Shown piece after piece: positions 23,831-33,543 of a stretch of DNA of 64,000 bases. The stretch is taken from assembly GCF_017811155.1 (NCBI RefSeq), contig NZ_JACVCV010000003.1:62001-126000 (forward strand), given 5' to 3'. A program made the position numbers and the translations under genes. The notes under the pieces are model-generated. The model ran no database searches. It was not told the DNA's origin and saw only the letters and a program-made list of their open reading frames with translations. How positions within the stretch are numbered: the first letter of the stretch is position 1; each line of letters starts with the position of its first letter. The DNA comes from Lunatimonas salinarum (GTDB lineage Bacteria; Bacteroidota; Bacteroidia; Cytophagales; Cyclobacteriaceae).

Positions 23831-26800
23831 TTACTTGGTTACCATTAATTTAAATCTTTCAGAAACGGTATTCTGGGCCATTACACTGACCATGTAGATA
23901 CCTTCTGGAAGTTGGTTTACTGCCAATTGGTATCCGTTCTGATTTCTCACTTCGCTGGGCTGCACACCGCTCACCAACTTACCGCTGACGTCGTGGATAT
24001 AAAAGTAATCCGGTGTCACTTCGTATTCTCCCAAAGAGATATTCACGTAATCTCTGGCTGGGTTGGGGTAGATTTTGGAGGCTGAAGCGACGGGTTGAGT
24101 TCCCTCTTCAACAACTTCCTCTAAACTTCCAAGTTCAAATCCCATTTCTCTATAGCCTCTGATGAAACTGTTGGCTGTTTGAGTGGTGGGTCTTTTCACC
24201 TCTGTCATCACTGCCAATCCACTCAGGGAGGCGTTGTTGGCAGTGGCTTCCAATCGAATATTCAGGACACCATCGGTAACTACCACATTTCTAAAGGCCA
24301 AGATATAGGATCTGTTATTACCTATGGTAAATAGGTCAAAGCCGGTTCGGAGGACTTTTCCCTCTATGCTGATGTTATATATTCGTTTGCCGGGTCCTGC
24401 AGCGGGGCCTCCTTTTCCAAACCAAAGCTCGTTATGGAAAGTGTTTATGGTATAAGATCCATTGGGCACGGGGATGGCATATTCAAATACAGGAGCATGG
24501 CGTTCGGTCGTGAACATTGGTTCGTAGCACGCATTTGGATTACTGAATGTAGAGGACTGTGTGTAGTTTAGTACGTCAGCCACACTGTTTTCAGAAACGA
24601 ACTCAAATCCTCTAAAGTCAGCACTCGAAGTTGAACCGACATTCACAAGCAATCTAATAGGCTCTGGCTTTCTCACTCCGTAGATACTCAACCCGCTGAT
24701 AGAAGCACGGTCTTTTGTTGAGGCGAGATCCAGACTAAGCATACCGTCAGTGACTTCAATTTGTTCGAACACGAGGCTGGTAGGCTCGTTGTTGCTTACT
24801 TGGAAAATATCGAAATCTTTCATTTTAAGTTCTCCTTCGACAGCAATGTCGAATACACGTCTTCCGGCTGCTGCCGCAGGTCCATTCTTACCAAACCAAA
24901 GTTCATTGTGATAGGTCACAACAGTGTAGGTACCGTTATCGACTGGAATGTGATAGCTAAATCTAGTACCGTTTCTTTCGGACTGGAGCACGTTTATTGC
25001 GCTGGCATCTGCATTTCTAAAAGTACTGGAAGAGGTAAATATGCCTCCCATTGATTGGTCAGGGATAAAACTAACTGCATCAATGTCCACCATTCTCGAG
25101 TCTCCTGCATTCAAGTGCAGTTCGAAAAACGGCTCTACATCGATAGGTTTGCCAACTGGAATCACAAAATCTGGAGTTGGCTTTGAAAGCTGAATAATTG
25201 CGATTCCGCTAATGGATGCTTGGTTAGCATGTGCTTGCAGGGATATATTCAACCTTTCGTCGGTAACGCTGACCTTATCGAAGACCTGCATGGCGGGTTG
25301 GTTTCGGCTATATTGGAACAGGTCAAATTTGGCTGCTCTAAGCTCATTCTGAATAAAGATATCAAATACTCGTTGTCCGGCCCTTTGTGCAGGACCTGAC
25401 TTGCCAAACCAGAGTTCGTTGTGAAAAGTAACCACTCGGTATTCTCCGTTAGGGACTGGCACCTGGTAGGACAAGGTGGTGGCATGTCTTTCAGATTGGA
25501 ACAGCACCATATCCGAAGCGTTTGCGTTACTATTGGTTCTAGAAGAGGAGAAATAGCTGTTTTCGGAGCTTTCACCTACAAATCCAATCGCATCAATGGA
25601 CGCATGCTGAGCACTTCCTGTATTCAAAAACAAGGTGTACATGTTATTGGCTGCGTTCAGTGCTTCCACATCTATACCCGTTGCCAGTTTCTTTACAGTG
25701 ATGTTCAACGTATCTGATACAGCGGATAATCCGAAGCAGTTATACGCAACCGCACATACCTCAAAATCACCGGAGAGATCACTTACCCAATTGACTTCAT
25801 AGGGTTCGTTGGTCAGCGTGGTAAATAGGGATCCATTTTTGAAAATATCTACTTTCTCGATCGTTCCGTCAGGTGCAAAAGCAACGGTTTTCAATTGGAC
25901 GGCATCTCCTAGCATCAACTCCTCCGGCCCGGACACCAGTTCGATATCTACCAGTGGGAATATTTCGGGCCTGGTAAATTGTATTGCCATCGCGGGTGAA
26001 GTGATTTTTTCGCCGGATTCGTTCAATGCCTCTGCATGTACGGTGTAGGAACCAGTTCTCAATCTTTCCCACTCAAATCCATAAGGAGCCGTTTCGGAAG
26101 TTCCCACCAACGTATCCGCATTGAAATAATTGACTTTCTGTACCCAACTTTGATCGCCACTTACCGCAACTCCCAAGTTTAGACTGGATCCATTTACTAC
26201 CCCGTCCTCTGAAGGTACGGAAAGTTTGATTTCAGGTAATGCCATTTCCTTCGATGATTTCATCAAGAGAACCCCGGAGAAAGGAGCAACTGTCACCTGT
26301 TTGCTAAAAGGCTTTTTCGCCATATCGTAGTAAGTACCAACAAGTGGGTAGGTTTTTGGGCTAGTGCTGGCATTATATTCAAAGAAGATATAATCTTCAG
26401 GTCTGGCAATATCCAACTCAGCCTCGGTGAAGACGATGTTGTCTATCCAAGCATTCATGGCAGGAACGCCTTCGAATCGGATTAAAACTACGGCACTCGC
26501 TACATCCAATACGGGAGAAAGCTTCACTTTATATTCATTTCTGGTAAGGTCAAACTTGACGGTAGAAGCAGCAGATATTTCACTCCAGGGAGAACCCCCA
26601 TGTCGAAGAAACACCTTTGCAGGCACACTCGCATTGGCCATCCCACTAAAAGACAATACATAGGATTTATCTTTAGACACCGAACCGACTCCAAATACCC
26701 CTGCAAAACTTCCTGAGCCATTAATGCGGAGGGCACCTCCATCCAGTTTAGAGTTAGATTCCCAAGCGGAGGTACATCCATTGGTGGTCACATGAAGTAC

Positions 26801-28720
26801 GTTGCTGTCAAACCGTTCGTTTGCAAATCTGTTCGCACCGATCAGCTTGGTAATGGTCCATTGCTCAATTTCAAAAGGATGATTTGTAGAACCATAATCT
26901 GTACTGTAGGCCTTTTTCCAGGAATCCAAGTCATATAGTGTACTAAGGTCACCACTACCGCCCATATTGACTCGGGTACTGATTCGGAAGTTATCTGAAA
27001 ATGGGTTTGCATAAATATTGTTTGAAAAATTACCCATCGCCTTGATATCATTTGCGATACTGTTGAAGTTCATGTTTAACTCCTCTTTGTCCTTACCTAC
27101 AAACACGTTGTTTTCTATTACGTTATCCACGATGGAAGCACCCAAGTTGTCGTTTCCAAAAAACAGGTGGACTCCGGTGTTATAGACCAAGTTGCTATGC
27201 ACATGAATTCTTCTGGCATTGTGAAGGAAAATACCCTTGCTGGCAATGTTGTAAATGATGTTATGAGCCAATTCCACACCAGATGCATTGTCATCGAAGT
27301 AGACACCTTCCACTTGAGGGCGGAATAAAGGTGATTGGATATTGGTTCCCTCTCGAACCCCGATACCGTTTACAACAATGTTGTTAACGACCTTACGGTT
27401 ATAAAACTCCGCATTGCTTTTCCCGGTATAGGTGTAGATACCTCCACCATCATTTTTCACCAGCCCATAAGTATCCACGATGTTATATCTGACAATTGAA
27501 TTATTTCCTCCAAATCGTATTCCTATGTAACCGGAATTCAGCACCTCGTTGTATTCAATGATGTTATTTGAGTTTGGAGAGAAAATTGCGTTTCCGTTGT
27601 TGTCACCATTCAGCCCCATGCCGGGAAACAGGTAGGTACCAATAACCTTGTTACCCCTGATTTCTGCATCATCAGCAGCCCTTAGGCGAATTCCATTGTT
27701 ATTTGCATTTAATACAGTCACCCCCTCGATAATGGGTCGGCTACAGCTAAGCATGTCAATACCGGTAACACCCGCAAAGGTAATGTTCAGATTGGAGAAC
27801 TTGAAGTTATTTGCCGAAGCAAGTGATATCGCATCTTTATTAGCAGCAAACAGTTCCAGTGACTCGAAAACGATATCACTGACACGTCCACTGTTTGTAA
27901 TGATGGAGTTTCGTGTTCCGACCTGAACGTCAAAGTTTGTCGGCGATTGACTGCCAAAGAAAACGTACAGTTTCTTGGTATTTACATCATAAAACCACTC
28001 ACCCAGTTGATCCAAGGTACCTCTATGATTCTGTAAAAAGTAGCCCCAATCTTTACGCAGCCCATAAGTAGAACCTGTAGCCGCATCAAAGGTAATTCTG
28101 GTTCCACTAACCGAAGTTACCTTCATCCGATCAATAATCCATGGATTCTTCCGAACTACCACTTCGGCACCCACCCAATTTGTTCCTCCTTTCCAATCGT
28201 TGTCAATAAGGACATTGTTTCCGACAAAGTCTTCAAAATTCAGGTAGCCTTTATTATCGCCATTACTGTTTGGATACCTACCCATTTCTTGATTTACGCC
28301 ATTCATGACAAGCACATTCACTGCCTCAGAGGTGAAATTGGCATGGCTGGCTTCATAAACACCATTTCCGATACTTTTCCAGGTGGTAATCTTTGTGGCA
28401 CCTGATAGGATAGGCGCTGCACCTGTACCAAAAGCGCCAAAATAGATTTTGTTGCTTGTAGTTCCCGAAACTGTAATAAGGATTGTACCATAGAAAGTTT
28501 CGCCCCTTTTGAACAATACCGAATCTCCAGGAGTCAGTGTGTTCATGATGCTATTCAATTTCTCAATCGACCTCCAAGGAGTACTTGGATTGGTGGCTTG
28601 AGCGGCAGTACGGGTATCACTTCCGCTGGTAGCGGAAAAGTAATAGGTAACCCCCTGTACCTCTAGGAGTGAGAGGAACACTAGAGCCGTTGCGAGAATT
28701 TTTTGAACCAAGGTTTTCAT
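23831..28720 (-). CDS. Giant T9SS-secreted parallel beta-helix / malectin-like protein, copy A
   Basis: A 1629-residue secreted protein. In order: signal peptide (1 to about 23); right-handed parallel beta-helix similar to polysaccharide lyases or glycan epimerases (about 25-600; GNNGIRL, SGYIGIRFGGNNSIVRYNIVD, SKGIFLHNARRIHVHSNLVYN); a CBM4/9-like jelly roll (about 630-770); two Ig-like domains (about 830-1010; VQKVNYFNADTLVGTSETAPYGFEW); three malectin-like repeats (about 1020-1500), each with HNELWFGKxGPA near residues 1098, 1269 and 1427; and a T9SS type A sorting domain (KIYPNPARDYVNISL to the C-terminal FKLMVTK). It would act at the surface or outside the cell. The paralogue at 42329 has the same order with one Ig-like domain fewer. 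Enzyme activity and substrate are inferred only from fold. Confidence 0.88.
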   Translation of the reverse strand: MKTLVQKILATALVFLSLLEVQGVTYYFSATSGSDTRTAAQATNPSTPWRSIEKLNSIMNTLTPGDSVLFKRGETFYGTILITVSGTTSNKIYFGAFGTGAAPILSGATKITTWKSIGNGVYEASHANFTSEAVNVLVMNGVNQEMGRYPNSNGDNKGYLNFEDFVGNNVLIDNDWKGGTNWVGAEVVVRKNPWIIDRMKVTSVSGTRITFDAATGSTYGLRKDWGYFLQNHRGTLDQLGEWFYDVNTKKLYVFFGSQSPTNFDVQVGTRNSIITNSGRVSDIVFESLELFAANKDAISLASANNFKFSNLNITFAGVTGIDMLSCSRPIIEGVTVLNANNNGIRLRAADDAEIRGNKVIGTYLFPGMGLNGDNNGNAIFSPNSNNIIEYNEVLNSGYIGIRFGGNNSIVRYNIVDTYGLVKNDGGGIYTYTGKSNAEFYNRKVVNNIVVNGIGVREGTNIQSPLFRPQVEGVYFDDNASGVELAHNIIYNIASKGIFLHNARRIHVHSNLVYNTGVHLFFGNDNLGASIVDNVIENNVFVGKDKEELNMNFNSIANDIKAMGNFSNNIYANPFSDNFRISTRVNMGGSGDLSTLYDLDSWKKAYSTDYGSTNHPFEIEQWTITKLIGANRFANERFDSNVLHVTTNGCTSAWESNSKLDGGALRINGSGSFAGVFGVGSVSKDKSYVLSFSGMANASVPAKVFLRHGGSPWSEISAASTVKFDLTRNEYKVKLSPVLDVASAVVLIRFEGVPAMNAWIDNIVFTEAELDIARPEDYIFFEYNASTSPKTYPLVGTYYDMAKKPFSKQVTVAPFSGVLLMKSSKEMALPEIKLSVPSEDGVVNGSSLNLGVAVSGDQSWVQKVNYFNADTLVGTSETAPYGFEWERLRTGSYTVHAEALNESGEKITSPAMAIQFTRPEIFPLVDIELVSGPEELMLGDAVQLKTVAFAPDGTIEKVDIFKNGSLFTTLTNEPYEVNWVSDLSGDFEVCAVAYNCFGLSAVSDTLNITVKKLATGIDVEALNAANNMYTLFLNTGSAQHASIDAIGFVGESSENSYFSSSRTNSNANASDMVLFQSERHATTLSYQVPVPNGEYRVVTFHNELWFGKSGPAQRAGQRVFDIFIQNELRAAKFDLFQYSRNQPAMQVFDKVSVTDERLNISLQAHANQASISGIAIIQLSKPTPDFVIPVGKPIDVEPFFELHLNAGDSRMVDIDAVSFIPDQSMGGIFTSSSTFRNADASAINVLQSERNGTRFSYHIPVDNGTYTVVTYHNELWFGKNGPAAAAGRRVFDIAVEGELKMKDFDIFQVSNNEPTSLVFEQIEVTDGMLSLDLASTKDRASISGLSIYGVRKPEPIRLLVNVGSTSSADFRGFEFVSENSVADVLNYTQSSTFSNPNACYEPMFTTERHAPVFEYAIPVPNGSYTINTFHNELWFGKGGPAAGPGKRIYNISIEGKVLRTGFDLFTIGNNRSYILAFRNVVVTDGVLNIRLEATANNASLSGLAVMTEVKRPTTQTANSFIRGYREMGFELGSLEEVVEEGTQPVASASKIYPNPARDYVNISLGEYEVTPDYFYIHDVSGKLVSGVQPSEVRNQNGYQLAVNQLPEGIYMVSVMAQNTVSERFKLMVTK

Positions 28721-29427
28721 GACAGTAACCGTTATGTTGTTATTTATCTTTATTCCTTATCCGTGATCCGATATTCATTTTATCCTACATTTTTCGAACT
28801 ATGTATTCTAAAAAGCGTGATTTGAATATTGGAATTAAATATTTTGTTTTTCACATAAAGCAAAATGATATTCTATTTATTTGCTCTATATATATAAGAA
28901 ATAAAATTAAATTTGTTTTTGCAAACATTTACGGAAAAATATAGACCGTCAAGTCAAGCCGATATATTCATATTAAAGTGTGGTATATTATAATATGTAT
29001 TTCAAAGTAATTATATTGCAGAAAGTCCGTAAAAAGGCCTCAAAAAAAATTTTAAGAATTTTTTACTTTGATTTTGCCTTCATAAAAAATCTGAAAATGC
29101 CGAAAGTGAGCCCCAAATTTGGACGGGTCTGAAGCCAAACAGCGACCATACAAAATGCGGTATGGTATCGGAAACCCAATACAAATCCACCGCGAAACGC
29201 AGGCCTCCCGGTAAGTGGAAAGCAAGAGCCTACCAACAAAAAGGGTACAAAAAAAGGGGATGCCATTAAGCTGGCATCCCCTTTTTTCGGCAACCGAAAA
29301 CGTGGTACTATATCATTTAAGGCAGGAGTACTTCACGGAAAGAAAAAAACGACCCAATCCTCCAGCGGATTGATGTAAAGAAAACGTCTTCCATTCACAC
29401 CCCATCCAAAGACCCATGCGAAAGCAG
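28721..29427. other. Long AT-rich intergenic region upstream of giant protein A
   Basis: This 707-bp stretch lies between the start of the giant T9SS gene and the 3' end of ftsY. Bases 28740-29060 are strongly AT-rich and should hold the promoter of the T9SS gene, though I found no clear TAnnTTTG. The right part carries the strong terminator at 29250-29287. Short open frames here, including the one at 29063-29293, look non-coding. Confidence 0.5.
29250..29287 (-). terminator. Bidirectional intrinsic terminator downstream of ftsY
   Basis: Sixteen paired bases (29250-29265 with 29272-29287) around a 6-nt TTAAGC loop, flanked by A and T runs on both sides. The only gene that ends towards it is ftsY, about 140 nt away, so it closes the rpmB-rpmG-DUF4295-ftsY operon. 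Confidence 0.85.
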
Positions 29428-30384
29428 TTACTTTTTTCGAAAAAGCGAGTCCACAAATTCCTTCCGGTTAAACACCTGCAAGTCGGTCATCTTTTCACCG
29501 ACCCCTATGTACTTAACCGGTATTTTAAACTGATCTGAAATACCAATTACAACCCCTCCTTTTGCGGTACCATCCAATTTGGTAATGGCCAACGCGGTGA
29601 CTTCGGTAGCTTTGGTAAATTCCTTTGCCTGAATAAACGCATTTTGACCGGTAGAACCATCCAACACCAACAAAATCTCATGTGGTGCCTCCGGGATGAA
29701 TTTCTGCATGACTCGCTTGATTTTGGTGAGCTCGTTCATCAGATTCACCTTCGTATGTAATCTTCCTGCAGTATCTACGATTACGACATCGGCATTCATA
29801 TCCACCGCCTTTTTGACGGCATCGTACGCAACGGAAGCAGGGTCAGTATTCATCCCATGGGAAATGACCGGAACATCTACCCGATCTCCCCAAAGTATCA
29901 ATTGATCAACAGCGGCCGCCCTAAACGTGTCGGCCGCCCCAAGGACAACAGACTTACCTGATTGCTTAAATTGGTGGGCCAATTTCCCTATCGTCGTTGT
30001 TTTTCCTACACCGTTTACACCTACCACCATGATCACATAAGGCTTGACAGAACCCGGAAGATCAAAATCATACAGATCAGCGGAGCTGTTTTCCTCAAGA
30101 AGTGCCGCAACCTCCTGCCGAAGGATCGCATCCAACTCCGCCGTATTTACATATTTATCCCGTGCTACCCGTTCCTCAATCCGGCGTATCACTTTTAGGG
30201 TAGTATCTATTCCCACATCCGAAGTGATAAGAATCTCTTCCAGTTCGTCGAGTATTTCCTCATCCACCCTGGACTTACCAACGATGGCCTTTCCCAGCTT
30301 TGAAAACAGATTTTGACTGGACTTTTCCAGTCCTTTATCCAAACTTTCCTTTTTCTCTTTGGAAAAAAAACCGAAGACTCCCAT
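29428..30384 (-). CDS. ftsY: Signal recognition particle receptor
   Basis: SRP-family GTPase that docks SRP-ribosome complexes at the membrane for cotranslational insertion. The 318 residues contain the helical N domain followed by the G domain: P-loop GVNGVGKTTTIGKLAHQF (near residues 120-137), DTFRAAAVDQL, DTAGRLHTKVNLMNEL, TKLDGTAKGGVVIGI and the C-terminal VGEKMTDLQVFN. The acidic A domain of E. coli FtsY is absent, as usual in this phylum. It follows rpmB-rpmG-DUF4295 on the same strand. Confidence 0.97.
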   Translation of the reverse strand: MGVFGFFSKEKKESLDKGLEKSSQNLFSKLGKAIVGKSRVDEEILDELEEILITSDVGIDTTLKVIRRIEERVARDKYVNTAELDAILRQEVAALLEENSSADLYDFDLPGSVKPYVIMVVGVNGVGKTTTIGKLAHQFKQSGKSVVLGAADTFRAAAVDQLILWGDRVDVPVISHGMNTDPASVAYDAVKKAVDMNADVVIVDTAGRLHTKVNLMNELTKIKRVMQKFIPEAPHEILLVLDGSTGQNAFIQAKEFTKATEVTALAITKLDGTAKGGVVIGISDQFKIPVKYIGVGEKMTDLQVFNRKEFVDSLFRKK

Positions 30385-30478
30385 AGACTATTTTTTATCA
30401 GTTCCGAATATAGGCAAAAATCCCTTTCGATAACAACCGAAAGGGATTCTCTGATGCTGCCACTTTTACAATTGGACG

Positions 30479-30631
30479 CTATTTTTTCAGGGTTTCCTGA
30501 ACGAGGGTGGACGGAACCATTTCCTCTTTAAAGGTATATGAACCGGTCTTTTCAGACTTCACAGCTCTGATCACTTTAGAATAGGTGATACCACCTTCTT
30601 TTTTCAATGTTGCAACTACTTTCTTTGCCAT
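30479..30631 (-). CDS. DUF4295 small protein
   Basis: A 50-residue basic protein encoded between rpmG and ftsY and too short for most gene tracks. My translation reads MAKKVVATLKKEGGITYSKV, then IRAVKSEKTGSYTFKEEMVP, then STLVQETLKK and a stop at 30479-30481. Length, sequence and position match DUF4295, a Bacteroidota-specific family always found next to rpmG and rpmB and thought to be ribosome-associated; its function is unknown. Confidence 0.9.
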   Translation of the reverse strand: MAKKVVATLKKEGGITYSKVIRAVKSEKTGSYTFKEEMVPSTLVQETLKK

Positions 30632-30691
30632 GATCTTGTTCGTTTACAGTATAAATTCACCAAGCTGTAAGAAGGCGAATCCAACCGGAGG

Positions 30692-30874
30692 TTACTTAAT
30701 TTCTTTGTGCACGGTCATCTTTTTGAGGATCGGATTGAATTTCTTCAACTCCAACCGCTCCGTGGTATTCTTCCTGTTTTTGGTAGTAATGTACCTGGAA
30801 GTACCTGCCATCCCACTGGCCTTGTGCTCTGTACATTCCAAAATTACCTGAACTCGGTTACCTTTCTTAGCCAT
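30692..30874 (-). CDS. rpmG: 50S ribosomal protein bL33
   Basis: A 60-residue large-subunit protein: [21 protein letters not shown], then [23 protein letters not shown] and [10 protein letters not shown]. This is the full bL33 pattern. Cys is reduced to one residue, so it is a zinc-free (C-minus) form. It lies between rpmB and DUF4295 in the standard Bacteroidota order. Confidence 0.96.
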   Translation of the reverse strand: MAKKGNRVQVILECTEHKASGMAGTSRYITTKNRKNTTERLELKKFNPILKKMTVHKEIK

Positions 30875-30906
30875 CGTTTCGTATGTATTTAATATGGAGG
30901 TAATTC

Positions 30907-31149
30907 TTACTTTATAATAATGGATCCGTCTTTCTGCGCATCCTTCAATACTGCGGTGATACCCTTTTTATTAATTGTCCTGAGCGCCTTGGAACACACC
31001 TTCAAAGTAATCCAAGCATCCTCCTCAGGGATGTAAAAACTCTTTTTATGCAGGTTTGGGTAAAACATCCGCTTCGTCTTGTTATTTGCGTGGGATACGT
31101 TGTTACCTACCCGAGGCCTCTTTCCGGTGATGTCACAAACTTTTGCCAT
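30907..31149 (-). CDS. rpmB: 50S ribosomal protein bL28
   Basis: An 80-residue large-subunit protein: [34 protein letters not shown] and [18 protein letters not shown] are standard bL28 motifs. It is the first gene of the rpmB-rpmG-DUF4295-ftsY operon and is divergent from rocD. The upstream minus strand has GATATTTG near 31197, one mismatch from the TAnnTTTG promoter element. Confidence 0.96.
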   Translation of the reverse strand: MAKVCDITGKRPRVGNNVSHANNKTKRMFYPNLHKKSFYIPEEDAWITLKVCSKALRTINKKGITAVLKDAQKDGSIIIK

Positions 31150-31306
31150 GATCTATATGAAGTGTCTAATTTTTAGCCTTTTAACTTTTGAGTTTGCAAA
31201 TATCGGAAGTTTTCACGGAATTCCAAAAGCAGACCTTTATTTTTATTTGATAAACACTTGTGATTCATCTTTTTGGTATCCGTTCTTTATTCCCAAGGTC
31301 ATTTCT

Positions 31307-31314
31307 TATATTTG
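31307..31314 (+). promoter_or_regulatory. -7 element of rocD
   Basis: TATATTTG (TAnnTTTG) lies 55 nt before the rocD ATG. The leader that follows begins with a small hairpin, GCCTCTC (31314-31320) pairing with GAGAGGC (31327-31333), which could affect mRNA stability or translation. Confidence 0.55.
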
Positions 31315-31369
31315 CCTCTCTCCATTGAGAGGCTTATTATTAAGCCTAAAATTAGAAATAAAACCGACT

Positions 31370-32674
31370 ATGTCTGATGTAATCACAGCCAGCGAGCAAG
31401 CCATTTCCCTAGAAAACGACCACGGAGCCCATAATTATCAACCGCTACCCGTGGTACTCGCCAAAGGAGAAGGGGTATTTCTTTGGGATGTCGAAGGAAA
31501 AAGGTACTATGATTTCCTATCTGCCTACTCGGCTGTAAACCAAGGACACTGCCATCCACGCATAGTAAAAGCACTTCAAGAACAGGCTGAAACCCTCACG
31601 CTTACCTCTCGGGCTTTCTATAATAATGTATTAGGACTCTATGAGAAATACCTTACGGAGTATTTTGCCTTTGACAAGGTGCTTCCCATGAATACAGGGG
31701 TAGAAGCGGTAGAGACTGCGCTGAAAATTTCCAGAAAATGGGGATATGAACGAAAAGGTATACCAGAAAACCAGGCCAAAATCATAGTAGCCGAAAATAA
31801 TTTTCACGGGCGGACTACCACGGTAGTCTCCTTCTCTAATGATGAAAATGCCAGAAGAAACTTTGGCCCGTATACTCCGGGCTTCATCCGTGTCCCATAC
31901 AATGACATCGATGCACTCGAAACAGCACTTACAAACAATCCAGAAACCGCTGCCTTCCTAGTGGAACCTATTCAAGGAGAGGCGGGGGTATTCACTCCTG
32001 CGGAAGATTACCTTTCCAAAGTAGCGTCATTATGCAAAAAGCACCAAGTACTGCTGATAGCGGATGAGATACAGACAGGCATCGCCCGTACAGGCTCCCT
32101 GCTCGCAGTATGTGGAAACTGCACCTGCGAAGGTCACTGCGAGCGACAATCTACGTACATAAGACCAGACATATTAATCTTGGGTAAAGCTTTATCCGGT
32201 GGCTTCCTTCCGGTTTCCGCCGTTCTGGCAGACGACCCGATTATGAGCGTGATCCAGCCAGGTCAGCACGGATCTACATTTGGAGGAAACCCATTGGGAG
32301 CAAAAGTCGCGATGGCTGCCTTGGAAGTAATCAAGGATGAGCGCCTTGCTCAGAATGCCCGTTTGTTGGGACACATTTTCAGAACTCGGATGCAGCGCAT
32401 CGTAGAGAAGTCACCTTTGGTACAGGAAGTGCGCGGAAAAGGCCTTTTGAATGCGATTGTGATCCATTCACCTTCATCGAGCTCCGTCGCTTGGAATATT
32501 TGTCTGGCACTGCGGGACAACGGACTTTTGGCAAAGCCTACCCACGGCAATATTATCCGGTTTGCACCGCCATTGGTCATGACCGAAGAACAGCTCCTGG
32601 AGTGCTGTGACATTATAGAATCGACCATTTTAAACTTTCAAGTGCAACAAAAAAATGAAATTGATGGGCAATAA
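31370..32674 (+). CDS. rocD: Ornithine aminotransferase with a Cys4 insertion
   Basis: PLP enzyme that converts ornithine and 2-oxoglutarate to glutamate semialdehyde and glutamate. The 434 residues show the class III pattern: [86 protein letters not shown], and the PLP Lys in [13 protein letters not shown]. Between the helix after ARTG and PDI it carries [13 protein letters not shown] (Cys248, 251, 253, 257), absent from classical OAT, possibly metal-binding. The ATG at 31370 is used. It is followed by an overlapping HAD gene. Confidence 0.93.
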   Translation: MSDVITASEQAISLENDHGAHNYQPLPVVLAKGEGVFLWDVEGKRYYDFLSAYSAVNQGHCHPRIVKALQEQAETLTLTSRAFYNNVLGLYEKYLTEYFAFDKVLPMNTGVEAVETALKISRKWGYERKGIPENQAKIIVAENNFHGRTTTVVSFSNDENARRNFGPYTPGFIRVPYNDIDALETALTNNPETAAFLVEPIQGEAGVFTPAEDYLSKVASLCKKHQVLLIADEIQTGIARTGSLLAVCGNCTCEGHCERQSTYIRPDILILGKALSGGFLPVSAVLADDPIMSVIQPGQHGSTFGGNPLGAKVAMAALEVIKDERLAQNARLLGHIFRTRMQRIVEKSPLVQEVRGKGLLNAIVIHSPSSSSVAWNICLALRDNGLLAKPTHGNIIRFAPPLVMTEEQLLECCDIIESTILNFQVQQKNEIDGQ

Positions 32675-33347
32675 AGCGGTAATTTTTGACATGGATGGAG
32701 TCATTTGCCACACCAATCCGTATCATTCCCAAGCCTTTCGGGTATTTTTCGCAAAGCGCGGTCTATACCCTACAGAAGCGGAATTTTCCCAACATATGTA
32801 CGGCAAAAGCAATAGCTATATATTCAGGCATTTCTTGGGCAGAGAAGTGACAGGAGAGGAATTTGCCGCATTGGAAGAAGAAAAAGAAGGTTTATTCCGA
32901 GAGATTTACGCAGACAAAGTAGCTCCGATCGCCGGATTTACTGCATTTTTTGAAGATTTAAAGAAAACAGGATTCCGAACCGGAGTGGCTACATCAGCGC
33001 CTTATGCGAACTTGGCTCTCATCATGTCAAAACTTGACATAGCTCCGAAAATGGAATCGATACTGGCCAGCGAGCATGTGTCCAAACATAAGCCCGACCC
33101 CGAAGTCTATCTCAAGTCTGCCGCAAATCTACAAGTCGACCCCTTGCAATGTGTGGTGTTTGAGGATTCATTTTCCGGAATTACGGCGGCCATAAACGCT
33201 GGAATGACCGTAGTGGGTGTACTATCCTCGCACACAAAAGAAGAACTTCCTCCGTGCAATCATTACATAAATGATTACATGGAAATCAATACGGCTTTCA
33301 TAGCCTCCGTAATTGAAAAAAAACACCTTTCTAATTTTCGAAATTGA
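32655..33347 (+). CDS. HAD-superfamily phosphatase, beta-phosphoglucomutase-like
   Basis: A 230-residue cytoplasmic HAD hydrolase, subfamily IA. Motif I is [14 protein letters not shown] (Asp nucleophile and Asp+2), motif II lies in GVATSAP, motif III is Lys in [11 protein letters not shown], and motif IV is [18 protein letters not shown]. This arrangement is typical of beta-phosphoglucomutase and sugar-phosphate phosphatases. Its start overlaps the end of rocD by 20 nt, so the two are co-transcribed. Substrate unknown; a link with ornithine metabolism is not evident from the sequence. Confidence 0.88.
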   Translation: MKLMGNKAVIFDMDGVICHTNPYHSQAFRVFFAKRGLYPTEAEFSQHMYGKSNSYIFRHFLGREVTGEEFAALEEEKEGLFREIYADKVAPIAGFTAFFEDLKKTGFRTGVATSAPYANLALIMSKLDIAPKMESILASEHVSKHKPDPEVYLKSAANLQVDPLQCVVFEDSFSGITAAINAGMTVVGVLSSHTKEELPPCNHYINDYMEINTAFIASVIEKKHLSNFRN

Positions 33348-33543
33348 TAACGCCTTTTACTTAACTAGATTAGGTTTCTAGCAAAATTTTCTTTAAAGTT
33401 TATTAAGTTTGTGAACAAAATCTTACCTTTTACGCCTGCGTTGTGACAAAAGTCCGATTCATAAAAAAGTGGAGCATTTTATACATCTTCCTAGTATAAC
33501 CTCAGCAATTTTGTATTATTCTTTATCATAAAATTACATCAAA

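Noticed and set aside
29063-29293. Minus-strand frame over the ftsY terminator
   Set aside because: It spans the terminator hairpin itself and ends in an AT-rich region; no coding signs.
30700-31150. tRNA genes near the ribosomal cluster or near hpf
   Set aside because: I looked for TpsiC-arm motifs (GGTTCRAATCC and complement) in intergenic stretches and saw none; none is claimed.
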